Shown one piece after another: positions 35,896 through 51,748 of a stretch of 64,000 nt of DNA. A program made the position numbers and the translations under genes. Within the stretch, counting starts at the first letter, position 1, and each line of letters opens with the position of its first letter. The notes under the pieces were generated by a model that was not told the DNA's origin, did not search any database, and saw only the letters and a program-made list of their open reading frames with translations. The stretch lies in contig OZ038423.1 in the NCBI GenBank assembly GCA_964036155.1, positions 78,631,249 through 78,695,248 of the forward strand, read 5' to 3'. Origin of the DNA: Diploscapter coronatus. Its lineage: Eukaryota > Nematoda > Chromadorea > Rhabditida > Rhabditidae.

Positions 35896-38800
35896 TCATT
35901 GAACGCTAGCGTTCTTTGCTTGAATCACGTCCAGAATTGGTTGGCGCTTGGTTTGGTATCTGAGAAAAATAACTTTAAGGATGAAAATTTTTAAAAATTT
36001 AAATTACCGTCTTCTCAACTCTCGAATTTCTTCATCCATTTCGATGTCTAAACGACCTTTCCTGTTCACAAGTTCATCCAGAGGCAAGTCCTTGAGAAAT
36101 TCATAATCGCCCTCTGCCATAGCGCGCTGGAATCGGTTCTCGTATTCCGCTTGGGTGTCTACTGAAATAAAAAAATCTTCAATACTTCAGAAATATCAAT
36201 AATTTTGAAAATCAACCATAAAAAGTCGTCATATTATGGTTTCTTATAAAAAATCCTGGTATTTTGGACTTTTCAAATAATCGCTGAAAAACGAAATAAA
36301 ATTTCTTACATTTCGTCGGAACAGTCGAAAAAGTGGACTCCGTATCATCATCCGCTCCCACGGGCAAATGAGGTCCAGTGCCCATCGCGAATGCAGCGTT
36401 CTGCTCCAGAGCTGCAATGCCGTTAGCAGCTGCCTGTTGAATGTAGGGAGGAGGGGGATTGGCTAACGCGTGGGCTGAAAATGCATTTTTAGAAAATTAA
36501 CAAAACGATATTTTTGAAATTTCAATAATTGTGGTGAAGATATTTTTAAATCTGAACTTTTCAAATAAATAATAAGTAAAAGTAACATACCCATCGCATT
36601 AGGTGGAATCTCGCCTCCTATTCTTAGACTCTGCATTTGACTACGGAGGTTTTGAGCGGTTTGGAAAGTGTCTGAAATTTTCGAGTCTTTCAAAATTAAA
36701 CAAAAAAAAACGACGATTTTATTTTTTATTATCGAAACTATTTTAAATTAAAAATAGGTTAGATTTTCAAAAATCCTGAAAAAAATGTTTTACTACCATG
36801 TGAATGCTGCACGAGTGTTCCGTCGTCTCCCCCCTCGCTGATCATCGTCTGCTGCTGAATTGTGCCTATCAGAGTAGCTGCATTTGCGTCGGCTGTCTGT
36901 TGTTGTTGATGTTGTTGCTGCTGCTGCTGAAAATTCATTTGGTAAAGAAAGAAAAAATCGATGATTCACAAAAAATAATTGCTTATTGTGAGCGAAAGTC
37001 ATTGCTTCGAAAACAAAACAATGCTGAGCTTTCTTTCTTTTTTGATAAATAAATTCATTTCAAATTTGTATTAATAAAATGGGAAAAAGTTTACCTGATT
37101 GAGCTGCTGTTCTTCGATTCGTTTCGCGTCACTGATCATCGCTTGGAGAACCGAGCAGTCTGCTGCATTCACGATGAATCGGTGCTGAAGTTAAAAATAT
37201 AACAATAAGCAACTTTACTAAATTGCCCTTTTTAAACGCTTCATGATGTTTTCACTCAGGAAATAAATAAATAAGGAATAGTAGAAGAACTGTTTAAACT
37301 AAATTTCAACTCCTTCGTGATATTTTTTCAAAAGAAAAATAAACAAAAAAATCCAACCTCCAGAAGTTCCGCGGCAGTTTTTCGTTCATCCGGTTTCTTG
37401 ACGAGGCACTGCCTGATGAAGTCGTCGAAGATCTCCGAGAAATCCTCGGGTTTCTTCAAGTGTGGGGGCGGCTTCGTGGGGATCATGAAAATCGCTCGCA
37501 TCGGGTGGATCTCTGCATAGGGAGGCCGTCCCTCGGCCATTTCGATTGCAGTGATGCCCAGACTCCAGATGTCCGCTTTCGTGTCGTAGCCAATCTCCTC
37601 GATGACCTCGGGAGCCATCCAAAATGGAGTACCGATTACGGTATTTCGCTTCGCCATCGTGTCCTGAAGCAAAGACTTTCGAAAATAACAGCAAATGAAT
37701 TCAGTCATATCCAGACTTCTCAAAACTCGACCAGCAGAGAAAAGTGTCATTTCGAGGGAGAAAAATATCGTGCCTTCTTTATCTCTCGGGAAAGTGCACT
37801 ACTTTTTCTGCGAGTCGAGTTTTGAGGAGTCTGATCATGTTGCATTAGAACTGACTAAAAATATTTCGAATAGAAACAGCCTGGCTTTAAATTATAAGAA
37901 ATTCTTTGGTGATCCAATATTTGAACAGGATTAAAAAACTTACGGTAAGTTGACCAGCAACCCCAAAATCAGCCAACTTCGCGTGTCCCTGAGTGTTGAG
38001 CAGAATATTGCCGGCTCTGAAAATTGAGAATATTTGTAGTTTCAAAGAAATTTTAAAAGGACGCGAAAATTGGGTTTTCTTAGTGCAAATTTTTTAAGCA
38101 TCCAGTTTTTTTAGGAATTGATCAAAATCCCACTTGATATCTCGATGAATCTTCTTCAGATCGTGCAAATAAGTGAGTCCTTTCAAAGTATCCCTCAGCA
38201 CTGCGCCGATTTCTTCTTCATTCAGCGTCTTCCTTCGCAATCTCATGATGTCAGATACAGAGCCTGCACCGCAGTATTCCATTACGATCTGAAAAAATTA
38301 CGAAGTATTGGGCAGGTTCATCTAAAATCGTAAAGAAAAAGTGAAACTATGTTTTTAGCAAAGAATGACCAAATTTTATCATATCAGTGCCCGTATCCAG
38401 AAAGCTTTATTCCATTAAAATAAGTTATTCCTTTGAAATATCTAGGAAGCAATTGTAGAAAAGCAACTTATTCCAATGGAATAAGGGTTTAGCTTTGACT
38501 GGGAAAAAATCTTGGACTAACCCACAAATCCGAGTTCTTGAAGTAGGATCCGTAATATTTGACGACATATTTGCTGTCGCATTGCTGCATGATGCTGATT
38601 TCTTTGATGATCTCCTAAAAATCAATTCAATTTTCTTTTATCCAAACTTCTCAAAACTCGACCCGCAAAATAGTATGACATATCGAGCGAGAGAGAGAGA
38701 GAGGAAAAGAGCATATAATCCTCTTCTCTCTCGATAAGATATACTATTTTTCTGCGGGTCATGTTTTGAGAGGTCTGCTTCTATCACTTTTGGATACCTG

Positions 38801-39320
38801 CAAATCAGTGTCAACAGGGACTTTCTTGATCGCCAGAGTCACTCCGGAGTCCCGATGAACTGCCTTGTGCACGGATCCATACGACCTGAAATTCCATATT
38901 TCTACCAACGGAGTTTTCTTGATTCATTCCCGAATTTTACGGAAGAAATTCCATTCTTTCCTCAACTTTTTAGCTAGCCTTTTTTTCTAAATTTTTACCC
39001 TTCTCCCAATTTTCCGACGATGTCGAACACTTCTTCTGGCTGTTTGTTTAGCGCATTCGGATCGAGTTTGAAGGTCGGACTGAAATTTCAACATTTTGTC
39101 AAAACACCATTTTTCCTAATAAAAATCTATCTTTGAGAAAGGTCACCCCTTCAAATTTTTTAGTAATTTCTCTAAGAAATTCAAAATTGTATGCACTTTC
39201 TAAGGGCTACAAATTTGAGTGAAATTGTCAAGAGCTGGAAAGAAGTATTGAATTGCCCGCTCACCAGCAGCTCTCATCGTCCGAGTCTCGTCTCTGCGTC
39301 CCTTCCATCGACGGTGCCAT
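35896..39320 (-). CDS. cst-1: Hippo/MST-type STE20 kinase
   Basis: MST1/2 (Hippo) kinases phosphorylate LATS/Warts in growth control. About 13 exons join to roughly 510 aa. The kinase domain shows the glycine loop GKLGEGSYGSV, the VAIK-type lysine (LAIKKVP), HRDIKAGN, DFGVAG, an activation loop with [17 protein letters not shown] carrying the conserved Thr residues, and [19 protein letters not shown]. The middle contains a polyglutamine-like run from CAG/CAA codons. The C-terminus is a SARAH domain ([17 protein letters not shown], then [20 protein letters not shown]), the dimerisation module that defines the family. The start ATG at 39320 opens [12 protein letters not shown]; a Met four codons later is an alternative. 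Three fold-back elements lie in two of its introns. It is divergent from the GPALPP1-like gene. Confidence 0.94.
37712..37833. repeat. Fold-back element, family A, copy in kinase intron
   Basis: The ends CAGACTTCTCAAAACTCGAC and, at right, GTCGAGTTTTGAGGAGTCTG are near-perfect inverted repeats of 20 bp. The core (TCGAGGGAGAAAAATATCG ... TCTCTCGGGAAAGTGCAC) is also palindromic. About 122 bp, in the intron before the activation-loop exon. Confidence 0.85.
38396..38504. repeat. Fold-back element in kinase intron
   Basis: The left arm AGAAAGCTTTATTCCATTAA (then AATAAG) and the right arm (CTTATTCCAATGGAATAAGG, then TTTAGCTTT) are imperfect inverted repeats; TTATTCCATT occurs in both. It differs from families A and B and sits about 140 bp from a family A copy. 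Confidence 0.65.
38643..38777. repeat. Fold-back element, family A, copy in kinase intron
   Basis: CAAACTTCTCAAAACTCGAC at the left, continuing CCGCAAAATAGTATGACATA, pairs with the right arm that ends in TGTTTTGAGAGGTCTG. The core has a GA repeat (38689-38702) opposite CTCTTCTCTCTCGAT. 135 bp. The most complete member of family A. Confidence 0.85.
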
Positions 39321-39621
39321 AAACTGATTCACCTGACAACCGCCTTATAACAACAATCAAGCAAATCTCGGAAAGGAAGAAAAAAATCAATAAAAAATGA
39401 AGTCGGTAAAAATCGTAGAGGGGTGCAAAAGACGTTGGAATCTCGCTCCTCGACTGCCTGCATCTTTTCGTCTCTCCTCGCTTCTTGATCTCTCCGTCCT
39501 ACGAATCACGCTGCATTCCCACTGCATGCCCTGTGATAAACACCAATTTTCCTTGATATCTTATATCATATTTTTCTCATTTTTAATCACTTCTCAAAAA
39601 TTTAAGCCTTTGGAATTTGGG
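39321..39621. promoter_or_regulatory. Divergent promoter, MST kinase / GPALPP1-like
   Basis: 301 bp between two opposite start codons. It is pyrimidine-rich on the + strand around 39460-39500 (TTTTCGTCTCTCCTCG). No TATA box is seen. A bidirectional promoter is inferred from spacing only. Confidence 0.4.
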
Positions 39622-41897
39622 ATGTCTAAAAGAGAGGCCGATTTACTGCAGTTACCTTCATGGGGCGAAGACTTAGACCAAGCTGCAGAGCCGAACTTTC
39701 TGCCCTTTCATCGAGGTTCCAATTTTTGCCGTGATATTTTTGTCTCGTGATTGTTGGGTTAACATTTTGAGAATGGAGAAAAATCGAACGTTTTCAGACC
39801 CTTCGCCGGAAAACTCAGTGGACGAGCCGTCGACTTCGATGAATTCGAACAACGAACTGCCGAGAGTGGAAGTCGAGGATCCGCATGCTTTCATCGGTAA
39901 TTTTAGAATTTATTTTTTTCTTTGAAAAATTCATCTAGTTTTCTCAATTTCGACACTTAAATCACCCTTTTCAGCCAGTCTTTATTTTAAGAGTTTACCA
40001 AATATTTTTTATCAAAATTCTTTCGATTCGAATTGCAAGAAATGCTCAAATAGATGATGGATGAATTTCTAAAGGGTTATTTTATTTATTTTTTTTCCGG
40101 AAAAAAACGATATTTCAGGCCCCTCAATTCCCTCAGTGATGAATATCGGGAGCAATCAGCGCGATCAGGATAACAGCAAGGACTCGGCTCCGGACGACCC
40201 CTCAGATGATCCGGAAGATCCGAGTTTCTCTTCTCACCACTCGATCGGACCCTCTCTGCCCACAATTGGTCCGGCTATTCCATCAAATATCAGGTATATT
40301 CTATTTTTCTTGTACATATTTACTCATTTTCTTCTATTTTCCATACTTTATTCTTTGGAAAAAAGCTAATTAAAGTCAGATGCTAATAAAGTTCTGACCA
40401 ATTTTTGAAACCCAATCTTTCAGAATGAATTCCGGTCTGCCAACGTCCAGCTCGAACGCAAGTGCATCTTCATCTCATCTTCCCGAAGCTATCGGCCCCT
40501 CTCTGCCTGATGATGGACTCGGATTGAATTCTAATGCAGAGCCAGGCATATTTCTGTTCTTAAAAAATACAAATTGTACTTTTAGAAACATCTTCCTCTA
40601 GTAGACCCGTTATCGGCCCCTCGATTCCCGATTTCCTTCTGAACAGTGCAGAGGAAGTGAGAAAATGTATATTTTTGTTGAAAACCTTATTTTCCCTTAG
40701 GAAGAGGATGAAGAAGAAGAAAATCTGTTTGGCCCGATGCCTCCTCCTCCAACAAATAACCAGAATCAGAGGGAAAATCTCGAAATGCCTGAAGAGGAAG
40801 AGGAAGAAGAAGAAAGTGACGAGCAGGTTCGAATCTGTCTCTTCTAATGTTTAAAAATATTTTTAGTCATGATTTCTTATCTTATAATTTCTTCAGATTG
40901 GTCCCCAGCTCCCACAGGCCAAAAATGACGATCAGGAAGAGTACGAGTACATGATGCGTCTTGCCGCTCTGAAGCAGGGTCAATCTGAGCAGGTAAAAAT
41001 AGAAATAAATATCGATTTTTTAATCTCGAATTTTAGAAGACTTCGAAACGAGAGGAGTGGATGACCCAACTACCGAAGAAATTGACGAATTACGGACTTG
41101 GCCCGAGGACGTTCAGAAAGGAAGGCACGGCACAGGCTGATGCAAGCTGGGCTGATACGCCCGAACAGAAGAGGAGAAAAATTGATGTAGGATTTTTAAT
41201 AGAAATAACTTGGACCAAAAGTAGAAAAAGAAATAAATGCTTTTTCGTACCATTTTCGAAGGAGAAAAGGGTTATCAAACGATGGCCTTCTTTCTATATC
41301 CGAACTTTGGCCATCACCAAAGTCGATATAGTTTTCACTATATCTAACCAGAAATGGTGGGAAGTTATGTATGCTAATTTAAACACTTCAAGAAGCAAAA
41401 ACTTCTCGACAAAAAATCAATAAAGCAAATTTTAGAATGGAGACGATCAACCAGGCCCTTCGACTGCGGAGCTAGCAACGAAGAAGAGAGACGAGGAACA
41501 GCAAAAGAGAGCAGACGAATTGATGAAGGACAGGAAGGAATCGATGCTCGATGTACATCAGAAGAAGAAAAACAACGAGTCTGGAAGTTCGAATGTAAGA
41601 ATTTCTCATTTTTTAGATCTTGTATAAAATTAATTCAATTTTCCATGAGTAGGATACTTTTTTTTATGAACTTTTGAAAATTATTTTGATATTTTCGTCA
41701 AAAACGATTTTTCGAAATGAAATTGGAAAAAAATTTGAATTTTGCAGGACCTCCAACCCGGTGAAAGACGCCCCTTCGACAGAGAGAAGGACATGGAAGT
41801 GCGTGGTCTCAAAAATGCCTCGGTGTCAGAAATCAAGGAAAAGGTCGGGAAATTGGGGTCGAGATTCGGACATTCCAGCCAGCAGAAATTCCTCTAA
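39622..41897 (+). CDS. GPALPP1: GPALPP motifs-containing protein 1 homologue (DUF3752)
   Basis: Nuclear protein of unclear biochemical role. About ten exons join to roughly 400 aa. The diagnostic IGP[SA][IL]P motif recurs: FIGPSIPSV, SIGPSLPTIGPAIP, AIGPSLPDD, VIGPSIPDF, LFGPMPPP and IGPQLPQ. A poly-Glu stretch (EEEEDEEEENLFG, then EEEEEEEESDEQ) lies between them. The conserved C-terminal DUF3752 half contains EWMTQLPKKL, NYGLGPRTFRKEG, SWADTPEQKRRK, RRPFDREKDMEVRG and the end SRFGHSSQQKFL. One exon junction (40545/40586) needs a GC donor and a 40-nt intron. The start could also be the ATG at 39772, but the upstream exon splices cleanly in frame, so I prefer 39622. Confidence 0.88.
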
Positions 41898-42399
41898 CTT
41901 AATCCCAGACTTGTTTATTAAAGGGGCGCGCTCAGGCTGTTCGTCCTAGCGCGAAAAGTGAAAAATATCATTGTTCGTGGAGAAGGCGCAAAGAGCAGCT
42001 CTGTTCGCTCTCTCCACGAACAATGCTATTTCTCGCTGTTCGCTCTAGAATGAACAAAATCTGAACCCGCTCTAATATTTTTTTTTTCAAATACCATACT
42101 TTCTCTAATTGAAACTCTACTTTCTATTGAAGCTCATTTTCAGGAGATATGAAAATAAAAGCCCCGGGGCTTTAATTAGAGATTCCATAAGCTTCAAGAT
42201 TGGTTTTTAGACAAGAATATGCTACCTCTATTGTAAGTTTCGACAAAAAAGTTTAACTTAATCAAAATAAATTATTTTATCATTTTTGTAAATTTCATGA
42301 GGAATTGAAGATTTTAATTTTCATAATACAATTTTTAACAGCGAAAACAAACAACTAGAAAGAGCAAGTGATATTGAAAGATGGAATGAGCGTGGTCGA
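41898..42399. other. Convergent spacer, GPALPP1 / PIN4
   Basis: Holds the fold-back element at 41938-42070 and AT-rich 3' flanks; poly(A)-type signals occur on both strands. No coding potential. Confidence 0.5.
41938..42070. repeat. Fold-back element downstream of GPALPP1
   Basis: The inner arms ATCATTGTTCGTGGAGAAGG and CTCTCCACGAACAATGCTAT pair strongly, and GTTCGTCCTAGCGCGA pairs loosely with TCGCTGTTCGCTCTAGAATG further out. A central GCGCAAAGAGCAGCTCTG forms the turn. About 133 bp. Confidence 0.75.
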
Positions 42400-43054
42400 C
42401 TATTTCTTGCCCTCGACCATGATAACGTGGTAGCCGAATTTGGTCTTAATCGGGGGGTCGGTGTAAATCGGCTTGTCGATTGTGCTTTTTGGCAGGTCAA
42501 AAGCTGCATCCTGGAAAAATCAACTAAACTCGAAATAAACAATTTCTATGCAAACGCTATTCGGAATTCAAACAACAAATAGAATTGCAGCGTAAAATGA
42601 TACAGAAAATTTTGACGTCCAAATTAAATGAAATAGAACAAGTACCTGGAAAGGCCCGACCATCGAGCCGCGAGTCATCCATCCCAAATCACCCCCAGAT
42701 CTGGCTTTATCCTCGGAATACTGAGCAGCTACCTCGTTGAACTTCATGCCCGATTTCAGCTTCTCGATCGCTTCTAGGACCTAAATTAGATCAGGCATAT
42801 TTTCCTTGGATAATTTCTCCAAATTTGAAATTCAAAATGTAAATCATAAGTTTTTTCCTCAAATGCATCGTTCAAAGGTGAAAAATTCCATTGAAAACAC
42901 TGCGAGATTTAAGATTTATCAAAAACTTCTTTCCAACCTTGCTCTGCTTCTCGCACAGGATGTGTCGTACTTTGACTGATGTTCCTGTTCCAGCCTTCTC
43001 TTTCTTCCCTTCGGAATCTCCCGCAGACGGTTTCGCGTTCTTCTTGGGTGGCAT
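42400..43054 (-). CDS. pinn-4: Parvulin peptidyl-prolyl isomerase PIN4
   Basis: PIN4 (parvulin-14) is a nuclear and nucleolar prolyl isomerase linked to ribosome biogenesis and chromatin. Three exons (43054-42938, 42780-42646, 42510-42400) encode about 120 aa, close to the human length of 131. An N-terminal basic tail [20 protein letters not shown] precedes the PPIase domain: [65 protein letters not shown] and [14 protein letters not shown]. Nearly every conserved parvulin position matches, including the RHILCEK and GDLGW motifs. It is the downstream partner of KIN17 in a probable operon. Confidence 0.96.
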
Positions 43055-43186
43055 CTTCAAAATAAAAATTGAACAAAAATCTGAATTTTCTAAAAATACT
43101 CCATGTCGATTGAACGTAATTTCAAGAAAAAATTATCAAATAAAAATAAATATTCTTTATTCTACAAAAGCTTTGAGGAGGTGAGT
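43055..43186 (-). other. Operon-type intercistronic spacer, KIN17 to PIN4
   Basis: On the minus strand the KIN17 stop is followed within about 30 nt by an AATAAA signal, then U-rich sequence and 3' splice-like sites (TTTTTAG and AATTCAG) before the PIN4 ATG, all in 132 bp. There is too little room for a conventional promoter. Confidence 0.6.
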
Positions 43187-45350
43187 TTATGCCAATTTCG
43201 AAGCGTCTTCATAAGGAACTGAGATCTTCCTCCCCTTCAGAACTCCCTCATCGATCGTCAAATTCACGCAGAATTTCTTCTCATCCAGACGTTCGAGCAC
43301 CTGAAATAGACCTTCCTTTCAAAAATCAATAAATCGATCAAAAATTTTAAAAGGAAATTAAAAACTATATCTTGGCAAAATTTTAGAATTTCAGGAATAG
43401 GAAAGAAAAACTTGCAGCAACCGATCCCCGATAAGCTCCATTAACGACAAGCATTTTCCTGCCGACTGATGGGATGACCGTTTCAACGTGAGACTGGTCC
43501 AGTTTCACAATTGTTCCTGGAATTTTTTTATTTTTATTTTATTCTAATTTTTTCGAGTTTGTTACCATCATCCAACTTGACACTGGCCGTGTACTCATCG
43601 ATCAGCTTCTTCACCATTCCCTTTGCCTTGTAGAGCTTGTCGCCCAGTTTCTTGGTGACTATCTGAAAAATATAAAGAATATCTTTAGAAAAATTAAAAG
43701 AATATATTTTTCGGGAATAAAAAAATAATTTAAAAACACCTTGACAATGATGCCCTCATGCAGCCAATGGTCTTTTCTGTTTTTCTTCTCCTTTTTGATC
43801 TCCTCCATTTCGCGAATCTCGTCCAGAGCCGATTTGCGAGAGGACTCGGGCTCGTATTTGGAGTCTGGAAAATCGCTATTTTTGAAAACAAAAAATATCA
43901 TACACTTTTTGAAGATTAGAAGAACTAGATCTTTGAAAATAAATAAAGCAAGATTTTTTTAAGAATAACAAGATCAAATTTCTACCTCTAGATTTTCGCT
44001 CATGCCTGTCCCGTTCTCTTTCCCTCTCCTTGCTGGGACTACTGCTCCTCTTTCTCTTTTTCGGCCTGTCATCTCTCTCCCTTTCATCTTCATCGTCAGG
44101 CTCTTCTTTCTTCACTCCTCCGGACTTGGCCTTCGAATTGAACACGTTTCCAATTAGACTGCTGCAGGGCTTGTTCAGATCCTGAAAATTTCCTCCACAT
44201 TCAGAAAAAGATCAAGCCTTCTATAGAAAATCACGTATTTTTGATTTAAAAAAGCTTCAAGTTTTATAAAGATTTATTATAAAATGTAGAAGAAAAGCAT
44301 GTTTTCAATTTAAAAGCCAATAAATTTTACCTCCAAAGAAGGCTTGACGTTGAGGTTCAAGTTGAGCTGAATTTTCTCGTCGTCATTTCGAATGAGTTCA
44401 GTGGGAGCGGGGGCTTCGAGATCCTCGCCAGCCAATTCTTTGCCTCTGAAAATAAAAATGAACTTGGTAAAGAAAAAAACATAAATTTAAGGTTTTTTAA
44501 TTTGAATATCTTACCGTTCCACCATGACATTCATCATTTCGAGATGTCTCTCTTCGTCGTCTTTCTCCGCTTTCATTTTCTTCACCTCTTCCTCCTTCCT
44601 GAGTTCAGCCTCTTTGTCGATGTACTGAATCCACCAGCCTGGAAATTATGATTCTTCTAATTTTTGTCAATTTTTGCAAATAATATAGAAAATTTCTTCG
44701 TTTATTAAATCTTCCAATTATCCTTTTTCACGTGCAATTGTAAAAAATCGTGTTATTTGCTAAGAAAAATAATTTTAAACTATTTACCCTTCTCATTCTT
44801 GTCGATCTTGCATTTGCCCGAGCTGCCCAAATAGAGAACAAACCCAGTGAGTGTGTGCCAGACGGTCGAGTTCATGTGCGTGTGACCTTTGTTCTTCACG
44901 ATCTCCTGATAGATCTCGTTTGCACGAACGCGTTTCGTGCCGTAACCCAGGCGGAGGGTCTGAAATTAAAATAAAGATGTCATTTTGAAATTTTATTGGG
45001 CAAGATTTTCAAAGTTTCCTGATGAACTTGATCATTTTTCGCGAATTTTTGAACACTGAATAAGATTTTACCCGCAAGAAGCTGGTCTCGAATTCGTTGC
45101 TGAACTGTCTGAGGAACGAGTTGGCGTTTTCAGCGAACAAGAGAATTTGACGTTGATGCGATTCCGAAGTCAGATGGCATTTGAAGCCGTTCTGGTCCCT
45201 GCACTGCTTCTGACACATTTGACAGTACCTGAAAATCAGCTAATTTGTTTATTTCTCCCTTAAAACCCCTTACCATCGCAATTTCTGGAGGCCCTTCGAC
45301 TTGGTCCGGTTCGCAATTTCCTTCGGCGTGCCTTTCTCGTGTTTGCCCAT
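43187..45350 (-). CDS. KIN17: KIN17 DNA/RNA-binding protein
   Basis: KIN17 is a conserved nuclear protein with roles in pre-mRNA splicing, DNA replication and repair. The start MGKHEKGTPKEIANRTKSKG is the family N-terminus. A C2H2 finger follows (CQMCQKQCRDQNGFKCHL, then SESHQRQ), then the KIN17 winged helix (RANEIYQEIVKNKGHTHMNS, TVWHTLTGFVLYLG, GWWIQYIDKEAE), a charged coiled coil, an Arg/Glu/Lys-rich linker, and two C-terminal SH3/KOW-like folds (WLHEGIIVKIVTKKLGDKLY and VLVVNGAYRGSVAVLE-type repeats, ending VPYEDASKLA). About nine exons, roughly 430 aa. It shares an upstream region with the poly(A)-binding protein gene. Confidence 0.95.
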
Positions 45351-45590
45351 CTTGGAAAATTCTGAAAACCGAAAAAATCGATCAAATCAAGAAAAATCGA
45401 TCGAAAATGAAAATAAAAACGAAAAATTGGCATTAGCGCGCGCTCGAATTGCACATTCTCTGCGTCTCTCGCGCATTTCGCCAAGTGGCCTAAAACCGAG
45501 TGATCGACTCTCGCCTCTCTCTCCCCCTCACTTTCATTTCCCGTTTCGCCCGCTCGTCGGTCGTTTCTATTCTCCCCCACATAATTTTTC

Positions 45591-45673
45591 AAAACCCAAA
45601 AAAATTTTAAAAACTCTCTAAAACCTACCCAAAAAAATCTACAAAACTTCAAAAAACTCCGGATACAAATCAG
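45591..45673 (+). promoter_or_regulatory. A-rich 5' leader of the poly(A)-binding protein gene
   Basis: About 80 nt with repeated A tracts (CAAAACCCAAAAAAATTTTA, CCCAAAAAAATCTACAAAAC, TTCAAAAAACTCC) end at a strong 5' splice site. PABP mRNAs in other animals carry an A-rich leader that the protein binds to repress its own translation. The exon and intron here are inferred from donor (45674), acceptor (46494-46495) and position only. Confidence 0.5.
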
Positions 45674-46286
45674 GTGAGCTCCAAACGGGGATTTTCGGTG
45701 TTCTGACGGTTGATTCCCAGATCGGATTTCCGCTCCCCCAAAATTCTTTTCGACAAGTGGTTTTTCGATATTGCGCGAAATTCGTTTTTCCTCGGTCCCG
45801 AATTTGTTCATTCCCTTTCCCCGGATTTTATCGATCCGGGAAATTTTCCGAAGCAAGTGGGTTATTGATTGCGAAATTTCTCACCACGTGAATCATGTGA
45901 TTCCGATCGATAATCAGCCGTTTGTCGATTTTCTCAAAATTTCGCAGACCTTTGGAATTTTTGACCAATTCACTGCCACCACTTGTGGAATTGACCAATT
46001 TTTCTTGCGGAGTGTGAAGAAGAGGTGGAAACCTGGGAATTTTACACACGGTGACTTGCGAGATTTATGCAGATTGTTTCACTTTACCAAAAAGTACCAT
46101 TTGGAAGAGTGGGATAAATCAATATGGGGTTGTGGCGATTTCTATCACTAAAAGAGGTGGTTGGACCAAGAAACACGGGTCTTATCGCCATTTTGGTGCA
46201 AAGCGCTTTCAAACCAAGAATTTTTAAGATTTGGAAAGCTCCTCCAACAAATCAAGCTGTTTCTTTTGCAACCTGGTCCTTTCGGG

Positions 46287-50938
<4,652 letters not shown>

Positions 50939-51748
50939 ATCGGTGCGTGGGCGGGAAGTCAATCAACAATTCGACGACAACAACAACGTCTTGCTGTCCT
51001 GTTCCTCCACTCTCACCACCAAACACCACCACTCCATTTGGACTCCGACCCCAACATTCATTTCCCCAAACAAACCCTCTTTTAGCCCCCATTTCACCCT
51101 TCATCCTTCACCCATCCCTCTTCGCAACTCTTCAATCATCCACCACTACTCTGCTTCTCCATTCTAATTTTCGACTATTGTAGCGACGGTCAGAATATTA
51201 TTCGGGAAGCATGATTTTTAAAATATTGCTTGTTCTATTGAATTGGCAATATTGGATTGAATTTTGAGACTTGTGAAAATCCTGATAATAAAATCGTACC
51301 GTAGCCATTTTTCTCGCTTCTCTCCCAATCCACCCAAAATATTGTTTCTTTCACCTAAAAAAGCCCTATGGAAACCCCACCATTTCCTCGATGTCCCATC
51401 TAATTCTCTCTTTCCACCCTATTTTTGGTAGTTCCGTTATTCTGTCCTTTTTATCTTTATTTATTGGACTGGTCAAAAATACCACTCCTGAGTGGAATTC
51501 TTGATCAAGCTTCACCTCTTTTCTCTTCTGTCAAATTTTTGATGGATAAATTCCGCTAGCTCCTCGGAGCTAATCTGTTTGTTTTTCTAAGAAATGAAAT
51601 AAAATAAAAAAGTGTTAAAAATAATTTTGTAATTTTTGAAAAGCTTGTTGATTTGAAATTTCAAGACATATCTGAAAAAAAAAAACATTAAAACACATGT
51701 TAAAATGACTTGTATTCAACATTTTAGAAGGGTGAATTCGGAAAAAAA
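50939..51748. other. PABP 3' UTR and spacer to the C18orf21-like gene
   Basis: A pyrimidine/CA-rich 3' UTR (50940-51175) and AATAAA at 51287-51292 precede AT-rich spacer. A 3' splice site (CATTTTAG, ending at about 51727) lies 22 bp before the next ATG. No further exon was found. At 811 bp the gap is long for an operon. Confidence 0.5.

Noticed and set aside
45260..45856. 198-codon minus frame over the KIN17 first exon and promoter
   Set aside because: It overlaps the true KIN17 exon in another frame and crosses the promoter; no recognisable protein.
45771..46151. 126-codon + frame before PABP
   Set aside because: It lies inside the inferred leader intron and shows no conserved pattern. An unannotated upstream gene is possible but unsupported.
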